NCBI RefSeq assembly: GCF_040567655.1
Contig: NZ_JBEXAC010000001.1
Coordinates: 186,001-250,000, forward strand
DNA: 64,000 bases
DNA from: Chitinophaga sp. H8
GTDB taxonomy: Bacteria > Bacteroidota > Bacteroidia > Chitinophagales > Chitinophagaceae
Direction: 5' to 3'
A model generated the notes under the pieces. It did no database searches. It had not been told where the DNA came from and saw only the letters and a list, made by a program, of their open reading frames with translations. Of the stretch, positions 55,159 to 64,000 are shown one piece after another. Position numbers and translations under genes: made by a program. Each line of letters opens with the position of its first letter. Positions within the stretch are counted from its first letter, which is position 1.

Positions 55159-58100
55159 ATGAAAAAAAGGGTTACTTTTTTTAACGGTTCTCCTGGTTGG
55201 CTGTTGCCAATATGCTATGGGTTATTGTTTTCCCCGGAAGCACAGGCAGCGCATAAAGCAGGTTTGTTTACCATCTCTGCCCATATTGCTTCTCCGGATG
55301 CGGTGTGGCAAAACCCGCAGCGGGTGGAAGTAAGGGGAGTGGTACGTGGAGCAGATGGTCCGCTGGCAGGTGTAACAGTAGCGGAAAGAGGAAAGTCCAA
55401 CGCTACTGCTACTGCGGCAGATGGCAGCTTCCGGCTGTTGGTATCCGGCCTGGATGTTTCGCTGGTATTTAGTTCTGTGGGATATAAAACACTGCATACT
55501 GCTTTGTCGGGCCGCACGGTATTAAACATTGTACTGGAACCTGCTGTTCAGGAACTTTCCAATGTGGTGGTGACTGCATTGGGTATTAAGAGAGAGAAAA
55601 AGTCATTGGGCTATTCGGTAGGTGAGCTGGATGGAAAAGAGTTTAACCGGGTGGCACAGGAAAATATGCTGAATGCCATTGCCGGCAAGGTGCCAGGCGT
55701 AACCATCAGCGCTACTGGGGGAACAGGCTCTTCCGTAAGCATGGTCATACGGGGTGCTAAATCACTCAGTACCGATAACCAGCCGCTTTTTGTAGTAGAT
55801 GGGGTGCCTGTAGCCAGTACACTGAATAATGTAAGTCAGGTAGGTAATGATAACCGGGTAGACTATGGGAATGCGATATCAGATATTAACCCGGATGACA
55901 TAGAAAATATCTCTATCCTGAAAGGCCCCAGTGCCGCTGCTTTGTATGGTTCCAGGGCGGGCAACGGCGTGGTGCTGATCACGACTAAAAGCGGAAGCCG
56001 CTCTAAGAAAATGACGGTAACAGTTACTTCCAATACCGTTTTTGATATTCCTTATAAGTTCCTGAAGTGGCAAACAAAATTTGGTTCCGGCCAGTTTTCA
56101 GCTACTCCTGTTGATGTAAGTGGCAACCCGCTGACCAATCCTTTTGGCAAACTGATACAGGAAGAAGTGGGGCCTGCTTTCGGTGCTGCATTAGACAAAG
56201 GCTATAAAGAGGTACAATGGAACAGCCCTTTGGATGCAGATGGAAAACCTATTCCGATGGAGCTGGTTTCTCATCCTAATAATGTGAAGAACTTTGTGCA
56301 AACAGGGATTACTACCACCAATGGTGTTTCTCTGGCCAACAGCAACGATCAGATTAGTTACCGGATGTCTTACTCCAATATGACCAACCGGGGGATCGTT
56401 CCTAATTCCGACCTGTTCAGAAATTCACTCAGCCTGAATTCATCCTTTAAACTGAATAATAAACTAAGGATTAGCAGCAACCTGGACTTTAGCCGGAATA
56501 ATTCCAATAACCGGCCGGCAGGCAACCGGGGTACCAACCCTTTGCAGTGGGCCTATGGCGTATCTCCTCATACGGATATCAGGGATCTGAAGGAATATTG
56601 GTTACCTGGTCAGGAAGGACTGCAACAGCGCTCCCAGGCAAAAGATGTATTCAATAATCCCTACTTCCTGGCTTATGAAGTGAATAACAGTTTCACGCGC
56701 GATCGGGTATTTGGTAATGTAAAGGCAGACTGGCAGATCACCCCGGAATTAAGCCTGATGGCAAGGTATGCACTGGACACCTACAAAGAAAGAAGGGAAA
56801 CAAAAATTGCCAATAGTTATACAGAAGATCCCCGGGGCTCATACGGTATTATTGACCTGAGTGTGTATGAAAGAAATGCAGATATCATGGCTACCTATCA
56901 GCGGAACATCCATGACTTTAGTTTACTGGTTTCGGCAGGTGGAAATGCCCGTTATCAGAAGGGCAGCAATTTTACCAATGCTACCCGCAATGGTACCGGA
57001 CTGATTGTACCAGGTGTTTATAATGTACAGAATATTGCCCCGGCAAACCTGGATTATGTTAGCAGCTGGTATCAGAAAGGAGTGTTCAGTGCCTTTGGGC
57101 TTTTAAACATAGGTTATAAAGGGATGGCATATCTCGATGTTACAGGTAGGAATGACTGGTCCAGTACTTTACCGGTGAAAAACCGCTCTTACTTTTACCC
57201 CTCTGCATCATTGAGTTTGCTGCTCAATGAAATGCTGCATTTATCTCCGGCGGTCAATCTGCTGAAACTGAGAGGAGGTATTGCGCAGGCGGGGAATGAT
57301 GCCAATCCGTACATGCTGCTTAGCACACTGAGCAATGCAGGTACCTGGGATGGTATTCCCAGGCTAACTACTTCCGGTACACTGCTTACACCGGATCTGA
57401 AACCAGAAATAGCTACTTCCTATGAAACGGGATTAGATGTAAATCTGTTCAATAACCGCTTACGGTTTGCAGGCACTTATTATGTAGCAAAAAACAAGAA
57501 CCAGATCTTTAGCGTACAGCTACCTCCTTCTTCAGGATATACTTCCAAGAACATTAACGCAGGGTTACTGGAAAGTAAGGGCATTGAATTATCACTTGGC
57601 GGAACGCCGGTACAAACAGCCAACTGGACATGGGATGTGAATGTTAACCTGAGCCGCAACAGGACCCGCATTATAGAACTATCAGATGAGTTGCCGTATT
57701 TCACTTTATGGACAGATGCGAAAGGGGGTGCCTGGACTTATGTAGGCGATCAGATTGGTGATATCTATGATGCTCAGTTAGTAACGGTAACAGACGAAAA
57801 ATCGCCCTATTTTGGTTATCCGCTTTTAGACCAGACCGGCAAATGGCAATCTATAGATGCGATCAATACCAAGAATAAGATTGGCAATTTTAACCCTGAT
57901 TTTATGTTGGGGGCACAAACCTCGCTGTCGTACAAAGGTTTTAGTTTAAACATGACATTCGACTGGCGGCATGGCGGTGATTTTGTTTCTCAAACTTACC
58001 GCTATGGAGAAGAGGATGGTAAATCGCAGTTGTTCCTGGATAAGCTGATTAACCCCAACGGAATGGAAGGGCAGGAGCTCCGCGACTGGCTGGTAGCACA

Positions 58101-58632
58101 TGAAGACCAGTATATTAAAGTACATGGTAATTATTTCCCACTGGTGGGTGGGCCCACTCCGGACTATGGAACCGTACCATTCAAATACGGTCCCTATACT
58201 TTACCATATGGAGGTGTGATTGTGCCCGGCGTAATTGCCAAATATGATGGCGCAGGTAATATCACCGGTTATATTGAAAACCTGGGCGGGCCTGATACCC
58301 GTGCATTACCTTATGCTGGCGCTACCGCCTGGTCGTTTACACGGGCTTTTACCTATGACGCTTCTTATCTCAAACTGCGGGAAGTATCCTTAGGGTATGA
58401 TCTGCCGGATAAACTAATCCGGTCAATGAAACTGCAGCATGCCAGTATATCCGTTTACAGCAGAAATATTATGCTGTGGACAAAAGCCAAAATAGGGATA
58501 GATCCGGAAACCGCATTTCAGGTAGAATCCGGCCTGCAAAAATCAGGTATACAGTTCAAACAGGGAATTGAAAGGTATAATGTTACCCCCTGGAGTATTC
58601 CTGTTGGCTTTAAAATCAATGTAACTTTTTAA
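55159..58632 (+). CDS. SusC/RagA-family TonB-dependent receptor (no STN domain)
   Basis: A 1,157-residue receptor. The signal peptide is followed directly by a carboxypeptidase-regulatory-like domain (VEVRGVVRGADGPLAGVTVA). The TonB box region (NVVVTALGIKREKKSLGY), plug (LFVVDGVPVAS; NPDDIENISILKGPSAAALY) and barrel ending in VGFKINVTF come next. Unlike the receptor at 5297-8851 it has no STN domain, matching the absence of a sigma/FecR pair. It is the first gene of a three-gene operon. The ligand is unknown. Confidence 0.95.
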   Translation: MKKRVTFFNGSPGWLLPICYGLLFSPEAQAAHKAGLFTISAHIASPDAVWQNPQRVEVRGVVRGADGPLAGVTVAERGKSNATATAADGSFRLLVSGLDVSLVFSSVGYKTLHTALSGRTVLNIVLEPAVQELSNVVVTALGIKREKKSLGYSVGELDGKEFNRVAQENMLNAIAGKVPGVTISATGGTGSSVSMVIRGAKSLSTDNQPLFVVDGVPVASTLNNVSQVGNDNRVDYGNAISDINPDDIENISILKGPSAAALYGSRAGNGVVLITTKSGSRSKKMTVTVTSNTVFDIPYKFLKWQTKFGSGQFSATPVDVSGNPLTNPFGKLIQEEVGPAFGAALDKGYKEVQWNSPLDADGKPIPMELVSHPNNVKNFVQTGITTTNGVSLANSNDQISYRMSYSNMTNRGIVPNSDLFRNSLSLNSSFKLNNKLRISSNLDFSRNNSNNRPAGNRGTNPLQWAYGVSPHTDIRDLKEYWLPGQEGLQQRSQAKDVFNNPYFLAYEVNNSFTRDRVFGNVKADWQITPELSLMARYALDTYKERRETKIANSYTEDPRGSYGIIDLSVYERNADIMATYQRNIHDFSLLVSAGGNARYQKGSNFTNATRNGTGLIVPGVYNVQNIAPANLDYVSSWYQKGVFSAFGLLNIGYKGMAYLDVTGRNDWSSTLPVKNRSYFYPSASLSLLLNEMLHLSPAVNLLKLRGGIAQAGNDANPYMLLSTLSNAGTWDGIPRLTTSGTLLTPDLKPEIATSYETGLDVNLFNNRLRFAGTYYVAKNKNQIFSVQLPPSSGYTSKNINAGLLESKGIELSLGGTPVQTANWTWDVNVNLSRNRTRIIELSDELPYFTLWTDAKGGAWTYVGDQIGDIYDAQLVTVTDEKSPYFGYPLLDQTGKWQSIDAINTKNKIGNFNPDFMLGAQTSLSYKGFSLNMTFDWRHGGDFVSQTYRYGEEDGKSQLFLDKLINPNGMEGQELRDWLVAHEDQYIKVHGNYFPLVGGPTPDYGTVPFKYGPYTLPYGGVIVPGVIAKYDGAGNITGYIENLGGPDTRALPYAGATAWSFTRAFTYDASYLKLREVSLGYDLPDKLIRSMKLQHASISVYSRNIMLWTKAKIGIDPETAFQVESGLQKSGIQFKQGIERYNVTPWSIPVGFKINVTF

Positions 58633-58652
58633 GGATCTGTAAAGTTTAAAAG

Positions 58653-60293
58653 ATGAAAACAACCAATATACTTATAGCGTGCCTGGTAGTGTCCTGTTGC
58701 TGCATCAGTTCCTGCAGTAAAGACCTGACTAAGTGGAATGAAGACCCGAATGGGGTGAATCAGGGAACAGCGAATCCTAACCTGGTACTTTCCACTGTGC
58801 TCACAGAAACGGGGAAGGCATTTGTAAACCTGGGCTACCAGGATATTGCCGGCGTGATGCAACACACGCAGAAAGATGGATGGAGTACTACCCATAATAA
58901 TTATGAATGGGGAGGTTCCCAGAGCTGGGCGGAATATTATGATATTCTGAGAAACAATGAATATGTATATCAGCGTTCGGTGGCATTGCAATACGAATTG
59001 CAACAGGGGATGGCACTGGTCATGAAATGTATGGTATTTGGATTAATTACGGATCTGTGGGGGGATGCTCCCTATACAGCCGCACTGAAAGGAATAGAAG
59101 GAGGAGCGGAGCATGTATTCCCGGCTTATGATGATCAGGAAACTATTTACAAAGGAATATTGGCAGATCTGGAAACAGCAAATACGTTATTGTCCAAAGG
59201 AAAAAATGAATACAATAGTACAGCGGATATTATAGATGTGTACTATAAGGGAGAACCTAGTAAATGGAGAAAGTTGGCCAATTCTCTCGCACTACGTTAT
59301 TACATGAGGATTTCAGATAAATTGCCAGACATTGCTAAAGCAGGTATAGAAAAAATAGTGGGAAATGCAGCGCAATATCCTATTATCAGCAGCTTTACAG
59401 AAGATGCCGCCATGCCTTTTGCCGGTAATAGCAATGGGGATTCCTGGCCTGCCAATGTTACCTATGATGCAGATGCCAGTAATTACAGGCGATTGAAAAT
59501 GTGCGCTACTTTAGTAAAAGTAATGCGGGCATTGCATGATCCCCGCCTGGGCGTCTGGGCCAATAAAATACAGATTCCCCTGGTGGTAGATCCAAATCTT
59601 CCGGCAGGTACAGATAAGATTGAAAACGGGAAGCGTTACCTTTCCCCGGATAAAGTAGCAGGTCTGGAGGTAAATACAGATCCGGAGTATGTAGGAATTC
59701 CACCCGGTCTGAATGGGGCGGCAGTGTATAATATGGGGCCAGACCCTTCACAGGCTGCCAGAAATCCACACGTGTCCTGGTTAAATGATATATATAAAGA
59801 AGCAAAGGGGCCTTTGCTGAAGGCCAGGCTATTATCCGCAGCAGAGGTGCATTTTATCCTGGCAGAAGCTGCCCTGAAAGGCTGGGCGGTTGGAGATGCC
59901 AAAACACACTATGAGGCAGCTATTCAGGCTTCTTTGAATACCTGGGGCGTAGGGGGCACTTATGATGCGTATATTGCAGTGCCGGGAGTTGCTTTTAATG
60001 GTACACTGGAACAGCTTATACAGCAGAAATGGATTGCCAGCTGGACGGCAGCTACAGAATCCTGGTTTGATTTCAGGAGAACAGGGTTCCCCAAATTAAA
60101 AGCCGGACCAGATGCCATGCGAAAAGTATTACCGGTGAGATTTTACTATATGCTGGAAGAAAGAAATCTAAACAGGACTAATACAGAGGCTGCCATGAAT
60201 AAGCTGGAAGTGACTACTTATTCAGAGGCAGATGGTAAAAACAGCCCCTGGTCCAAACCATGGTTAGTGAAGGGCACTGCCAAACCCTGGTAA
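58653..60293 (+). CDS. SusD-like outer-membrane lipoprotein (SusD_2 type)
   Basis: A 546-residue lipoprotein with the lipobox in SCCCISSCSKDLTKW. It follows the SusC gene by 20 bases. Family stretches include NEDPNGVNQG near the N-terminus, FGLITDLWGDAPYTAAL, RLLSAAEVHFILAEAALKGW and LIQQKWIASWTAATESWFDF. It belongs to the SusD/RagB_2 branch that lacks glycan-locus partners more often than classic SusD. It binds the ligand on the cell surface. Confidence 0.94.
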   Translation: MKTTNILIACLVVSCCCISSCSKDLTKWNEDPNGVNQGTANPNLVLSTVLTETGKAFVNLGYQDIAGVMQHTQKDGWSTTHNNYEWGGSQSWAEYYDILRNNEYVYQRSVALQYELQQGMALVMKCMVFGLITDLWGDAPYTAALKGIEGGAEHVFPAYDDQETIYKGILADLETANTLLSKGKNEYNSTADIIDVYYKGEPSKWRKLANSLALRYYMRISDKLPDIAKAGIEKIVGNAAQYPIISSFTEDAAMPFAGNSNGDSWPANVTYDADASNYRRLKMCATLVKVMRALHDPRLGVWANKIQIPLVVDPNLPAGTDKIENGKRYLSPDKVAGLEVNTDPEYVGIPPGLNGAAVYNMGPDPSQAARNPHVSWLNDIYKEAKGPLLKARLLSAAEVHFILAEAALKGWAVGDAKTHYEAAIQASLNTWGVGGTYDAYIAVPGVAFNGTLEQLIQQKWIASWTAATESWFDFRRTGFPKLKAGPDAMRKVLPVRFYYMLEERNLNRTNTEAAMNKLEVTTYSEADGKNSPWSKPWLVKGTAKPW

Positions 60294-60334
60294 ATAATTT
60301 AAACAAGAAATACTGAAAATATTAGCTCAATAAA

Positions 60335-61708
60335 ATGTTAAAACCCATGAAGCCACTTCTTTTAAAACTTGCCATAATTTTCCTGGTGCAATTTAATTTT
60401 GCATGCAAAACACAGGCACAGGATAATGTTACACCAGCAACTGCGCTCACCCATTATCTGGAAAATGGAGATAATACTTTCCGCTGGGAATTGAAAGACT
60501 CCTTTGATATCGGTACGGTGAAAGCATATAACCTATTGCTTACTTCGCAAAAGTGGCGGGAACATGTGTGGACACACCAGCTAACGGTATTGGTGCCGGA
60601 AGAGAACAAACATGACGGCGCACTACTATTTATTACCGGCGGCTCTATTAAAAACGGATTGCCTAACTGGAAAGGAAATGATGACCAGTTTATCCAATCC
60701 ATTAGCCTGCTGGCAACGAAGAATAAAGCCATCGTATCTGTGTTGAGGCAAACACCTAATCAACCTTTGTACAATGATCTTACAGAGGATGCCCTCATTT
60801 CTTTCACCCTGCATAATTTTAAAAAGGATGGAGATTATACCTGGCCACTGCTTTTTCCGATGGTTAAAAGCGCCGTACGGGCTATGGATGCTGTACAACA
60901 GTTTGCTAAACAACAACTGCATCATACAGTGAATGGCTTTGTGGTTACCGGTGCTTCCAAACGCGGATGGACTACCTGGCTTACCGGCGCTAATGATGAA
61001 CGCGTAGTTGCCATTGCCCCTATGGTGATCGATATCCTGAATATGCCGGTAAATCTGGACTACCAGATGAAAGTATGGAAAGGATATAGTGTGCAGATTG
61101 AAGATTATGTAAACCTTGGTATTCCTCAGGCAGTACATACACCTGATGGTAATGCGATCACAGCTATGGTAGATCCTTATGCTTACCGTAACAAACTAAC
61201 CATGCCCAAACTGATCATTATGGGTACGAATGATGAATACTGGACAGTGGATGCTATCAAGCACTATTACGATAGTATTCCCGGACAAAATCTGATTCAT
61301 TACGTACCCAATGCCGGGCACAACCTGGGAGATGGCAAACAGGCCATGCGTGCTTTGAGCGCTTTCTTTGGGATGACGCTGGAAAAAACGCCTTATCCTG
61401 TATGTACCTGGGATATAATAACCAAGGAAAAGAAGGCAACGCTGGTAGTGAAAGCAACTCCAAAAACACTGGTAGATGCAGTGATCTGGTATGCAGATTC
61501 TCCGGATATGGTATTCACCGACAAGGAATGGAAGGGAGAAAGCCTTGGTATGAAAAAAACAGCAGAAGTAAAGGAAACGATCAGTTTTCCGGAAGCAGGC
61601 TTCAGGGCATTTTACCTGGACCTGAAATATAAGGACCCTAACGGCGGGGAATATACTGAAAGTACCCGGATGTTTGTAGCAGATAAAGACCAGCTTTTTC
61701 TGAATTAA
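60335..61708 (+). CDS. PhoPQ-activated pathogenicity-related (PqaA-type) alpha/beta hydrolase
   Basis: A 457-residue exported protein of the PhoPQ_related family. The hydrolase core has LLFITGGSIKNGLPNW and the nucleophile elbow region VTGASKRGWTTWL. A C-terminal acid/His segment is in VPNAGHNLGDGKQAMRALSA. It follows SusD by 41 bases and ends at a strong terminator, so it is the enzyme of this uptake operon. The family's substrate is not established. The pairing suggests it acts on whatever SusCD imports or captures. Confidence 0.9.
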   Translation: MLKPMKPLLLKLAIIFLVQFNFACKTQAQDNVTPATALTHYLENGDNTFRWELKDSFDIGTVKAYNLLLTSQKWREHVWTHQLTVLVPEENKHDGALLFITGGSIKNGLPNWKGNDDQFIQSISLLATKNKAIVSVLRQTPNQPLYNDLTEDALISFTLHNFKKDGDYTWPLLFPMVKSAVRAMDAVQQFAKQQLHHTVNGFVVTGASKRGWTTWLTGANDERVVAIAPMVIDILNMPVNLDYQMKVWKGYSVQIEDYVNLGIPQAVHTPDGNAITAMVDPYAYRNKLTMPKLIIMGTNDEYWTVDAIKHYYDSIPGQNLIHYVPNAGHNLGDGKQAMRALSAFFGMTLEKTPYPVCTWDIITKEKKATLVVKATPKTLVDAVIWYADSPDMVFTDKEWKGESLGMKKTAEVKETISFPEAGFRAFYLDLKYKDPNGGEYTESTRMFVADKDQLFLN

Positions 61709-61734
61709 ATTGATAACCCTGTTTATAAAATGAT

Positions 61735-61776
61735 GCCCCTGTATATGGAACAAATTCCTTTACAGGGGCTTTTTAT
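61735..61776 (+). terminator. Terminator of the second SusCD operon
   Basis: A 9-bp GC-rich stem (61735-61743 with 61761-61769) with an 17-base loop is followed by TTTTTATATA. It lies between convergent genes. Confidence 0.82.
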
Positions 61777-61801
61777 ATAGGAATGGTTGATGTGTAATTT
61801 G

Positions 61802-62491
61802 TTATCTGGCCCCTGCTTTTTCGAGTATGCCCACCATGTGACTGAATTTTCTGTTGCGTGCGTGAGCCAAAGGAGTTACCCCATCTTTGTCAGCAATGTT
61901 AACATTGCTGCCGGCATCTATCAGCATCTGTACAATTTGCACTTGTTTATTATTGCCGTCGCTTAATATGATTGCTTCCAGCATGCCAGTCCAGCCCAGT
62001 TTGTTAATATGATCTATTGGAAATGTTTTGTCTTTCAGCAATTCAGCTACAATCGCCACATGCCCTCTTTCACAGGCGGGAATCAGGGCGGTGCCACCAT
62101 ACCTGTTGTACACATCATACCTGGCGCCGGCTTTCATACACAGTTTTAAAATATCGAGATAGCCGCTGGCACCTGCATATAAAAAGGGGCTGTTCTGCAT
62201 ATGGTCCTGTGCGTTTACATCAGCACGTGCGGCAATCAACATTTGTGCTACCGGGATATTATTGTTATAGGTAGCAGCCATCAGGGGTGTTTCACCCTTG
62301 TCATTACGTACTTCCAGGTTGTTGCCCTGGTTAATCCATTGTCTGATGGCAGCAGTATCATTTTTTTGTATGGCAGCAAAGATGCCGGATGGATCTTGTT
62401 TCATGGTCTTTTTTTCTTGTGCACAACTGCTATGGCTGATATTGATAGCAGCCAGCAGTATCACTATAAAAGAGATGCGTAAAGAATGCAT
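61802..62491 (-). CDS. Exported ankyrin-repeat protein
   Basis: A 229-residue protein from ATG 62491, which begins the signal peptide (SLRISFIVILLAAINISHSS); the ATG at 62512 would add seven residues. Five ankyrin repeats are visible (for example KGETPLMAATYNNNIPVAQM; KDGVTPLAHARNRKFSHMVG). It probably works in the periplasm as a protein-binding scaffold. No partner is encoded nearby. Confidence 0.9.
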   Translation of the reverse strand: MHSLRISFIVILLAAINISHSSCAQEKKTMKQDPSGIFAAIQKNDTAAIRQWINQGNNLEVRNDKGETPLMAATYNNNIPVAQMLIAARADVNAQDHMQNSPFLYAGASGYLDILKLCMKAGARYDVYNRYGGTALIPACERGHVAIVAELLKDKTFPIDHINKLGWTGMLEAIILSDGNNKQVQIVQMLIDAGSNVNIADKDGVTPLAHARNRKFSHMVGILEKAGAR

Positions 62492-62572
62492 ACAGGTATA
62501 TTTTATATCCATACGAAGGTAGCAAGGAAGAGCAGGTTAAAATGGTACAGGTTATCACATTGCAGGGACTCA

Positions 62573-63409
62573 TTATATCTTTTTACGGAAGTCCAATGGT
62601 GTTTTGCCGGTATGCTTTCTGAAAAACCTGGAGAAATAGGACGTATCATTGAAGCCCAGCCCATAGGCTATCTCTTTAACATCCACGGCGGTGAGCGTTA
62701 ACATTCTTTTGGCTTCCAGCAGCAGCCGTTCCCGGATATATTCACCGGCGGTACGGTTGGATGCTTTTTTGCACACCAGGTTGAGATAGCTGGGGGTAAT
62801 ATGGAGCTGTGCCGCATAAAACCCAACATCGCTTTGTGTGGCATAATGCTGTTCTAACAGTAGCAGGAAACGGTTGATCAGCCGGTTGGTAGCAGCAGGT
62901 GCCTGTTCCGGGAAAGCATGGGTGTACCAGCGTTTTAATAATAACAAGATGATCTGCAAACGATGTTGCAGGAGATTACCGGATAAGAGCTGCGGATGGT
63001 TAGCTTCCTTTTCTAACTGAATAAGTTCCTGCTCTAGTTGCTGATATTGTGTTGTGTCAAGTTGCAGGAACGGCTTACCGGTGGGTGGAAAAAATGACCA
63101 GGTAGCATGAGGGGAAGGGAGAAAACCGGGAGAAAACATTACCTGAAATCCCTGTGTGTTTTTGGAAAGTTGCCATTGGTGTGCCTGGCCGGGCGCCAGG
63201 AAAAATACCATCCTGTTTTTTACGGGGTGATCCCTGAAGTCTATAGTATGCGTGCCTGTTCCCTTGCTGACAATCAGCAGCATGAAAAAGTCGTGCTTAT
63301 GCGGCTCGGTGATTACCGGCATATTAATAGGATGATGATGCATTACCTTAAAATCTTCCTTTTTAAAAGGAAGATTAAAGATTTTCTCAATACCAAAAGT
63401 AGGCAGCAT
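62573..63409 (-). CDS. AraC-family transcriptional regulator
   Basis: A 279-residue regulator from ATG 63409; the GTG at 63415 is less likely. The N-terminal cupin-type sensing domain (HKHDFFMLLIVSKGTGTHTI; FFLAPGQAHQWQL) is followed by two helix-turn-helix units (YLNLVCKKASNRTAGEYIRE; VKEIAYGLGFNDTSYFSRFF). The effector is unknown. Divergence from the following hydrolase gene suggests it as one possible target. Confidence 0.93.
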   Translation of the reverse strand: MLPTFGIEKIFNLPFKKEDFKVMHHHPINMPVITEPHKHDFFMLLIVSKGTGTHTIDFRDHPVKNRMVFFLAPGQAHQWQLSKNTQGFQVMFSPGFLPSPHATWSFFPPTGKPFLQLDTTQYQQLEQELIQLEKEANHPQLLSGNLLQHRLQIILLLLKRWYTHAFPEQAPAATNRLINRFLLLLEQHYATQSDVGFYAAQLHITPSYLNLVCKKASNRTAGEYIRERLLLEAKRMLTLTAVDVKEIAYGLGFNDTSYFSRFFRKHTGKTPLDFRKKI

Positions 63410-63573
63410 ACACACTGGTGGGTTTAATTCACGGCGTTTTCCGTTATTCCCAAATTTAATACTTTACCGTTATTAAAGATGTGTGGCTCTACCGGCAGTG
63501 TGTGAATTGTTTTTTACTAATTTTGCATCGCCGGTGCGAATGCCGGAGAGCATTCATCGTAGTATAAGCAGAT

Positions 63574-64000
63574 ATGCCAGTATTGAACCAATCAGATTAT
63601 CGTGCACCTTTCTTATTCCGGAACCGGCATTTGCTTACTATTTATCCTTCCTTATTCCGGAAAGTAAGTGGCGTGGATTATCAGAGAAGTCGTATTACCA
63701 CAGCAGATGATGATTTTATTGACCTGGATTTCAGTACAACAGGCAGCAGGCATATTGTCATTATTTTGCACGGGCTGGAAGGAAATTCCTATAGGAAATA
63801 TATGCTGGGGATGGCGGCAGCATTTAATAAAAACAACTTTGATACTGTAGCGATGAACTTCCGGGGCTGTAGTGGTGCGCCCAATAAAAGGTTACGTTTC
63901 TACCATAGCGGGGAAACGGAAGACCTGGATACCGTAGTGCAGTATGTGAAGCACCTGGGGAAATATGAAACAATCCACCTGGCCGGATTTTCCTTAGGCG
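63574..64000 (+). CDS. YheT-like alpha/beta hydrolase (3' end outside window)
   Basis: Open from ATG 63574 to the window end (142 codons seen). The N-terminus reads MPVLNQSDYRAPFLFRNRHL. The YheT/ABHD1-type features are VIILHGLEGNSYRKYMLGMA, then MNFRGCSGAPN, and the nucleophile elbow AGFSLG begins at the cut. Full-length members have about 320 residues and hydrolyse acyl esters. The frame has no stop and the gene is simply truncated by the window. Confidence 0.9.
   Translation, partial: MPVLNQSDYRAPFLFRNRHLLTIYPSLFRKVSGVDYQRSRITTADDDFIDLDFSTTGSRHIVIILHGLEGNSYRKYMLGMAAAFNKNNFDTVAMNFRGCSGAPNKRLRFYHSGETEDLDTVVQYVKHLGKYETIHLAGFSLG

Overview
The window looks like chromosomal DNA of a Bacteroidota member, most likely a Chitinophaga-like member of the Chitinophagaceae. 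The evidence is two SusC/SusD pairs, two ECF sigma/FecR anti-sigma pairs, STN domains, TlpA-like and DUF1080 proteins, and a promoter of the Bacteroidetes TAnnTTTG type. No taxonomic search was possible, so the genus is an inference.

Layout. 1-1.5 kb: end of a LuxR-type two-component pair. 1.5-3.3 kb: an exported orphan protein, an unrecognised AT-rich gene, and a broken copy of a response-regulator DNA-binding domain. 3.3-11.4 kb: sigma factor, FecR, STN-SusC, SusD and a TlpA-like thioredoxin protein, closed by a strong terminator.

11.5-31.0 kb is a defence island. Nine genes run in one direction on the minus strand: sbcD, sbcC, a zinc-hook AAA ATPase resembling the anticodon nuclease RloC, a PD-(D/E)XK-type nuclease, a KAP-family P-loop NTPase, and a complete Wadjet operon jetA-jetB-jetC-jetD. 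A large serine recombinase, a 68-residue companion protein and a tRNA-Leu(GAG) gene lie at its right edge. The left edge carries a gene remnant and a 21-bp direct repeat. Three SMC/Rad50-type ATPases (SbcC, the RloC-like protein, JetC) sit within about 16 kb. The RloC-like/nuclease pair and the KAP gene directly ahead of Wadjet are the best candidates for an undescribed system or combination.

31-44.5 kb is mostly ordinary chromosome: histidine kinase, glycosyltransferase, small membrane proteins, tRNA-Gly(GCC), a LamG plus endonuclease/exonuclease/phosphatase protein, aqpZ, a P-type ATPase, a response regulator without the phospho-acceptor Asp, an esterase, a GNAT acetyltransferase and a DUF1080 protein. 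40,992-42,008 holds no convincing gene.

44.5-50.8 kb is a minus-strand unit of sigma factor, FecR, an STN-domain protein carrying surface repeats and a C-terminal barrel-like region instead of a TonB-dependent receptor, a paralogous repeat protein, and a retropepsin-like protease. This may be a cell-surface signalling system with a non-TonB transducer. 50.9-64 kb: mqo, a multi-PAS kinase, a second SusC/SusD locus with a PhoPQ-activated (PqaA-type) hydrolase, an ankyrin protein, an AraC regulator, and the start of a YheT-like hydrolase cut by the window end.
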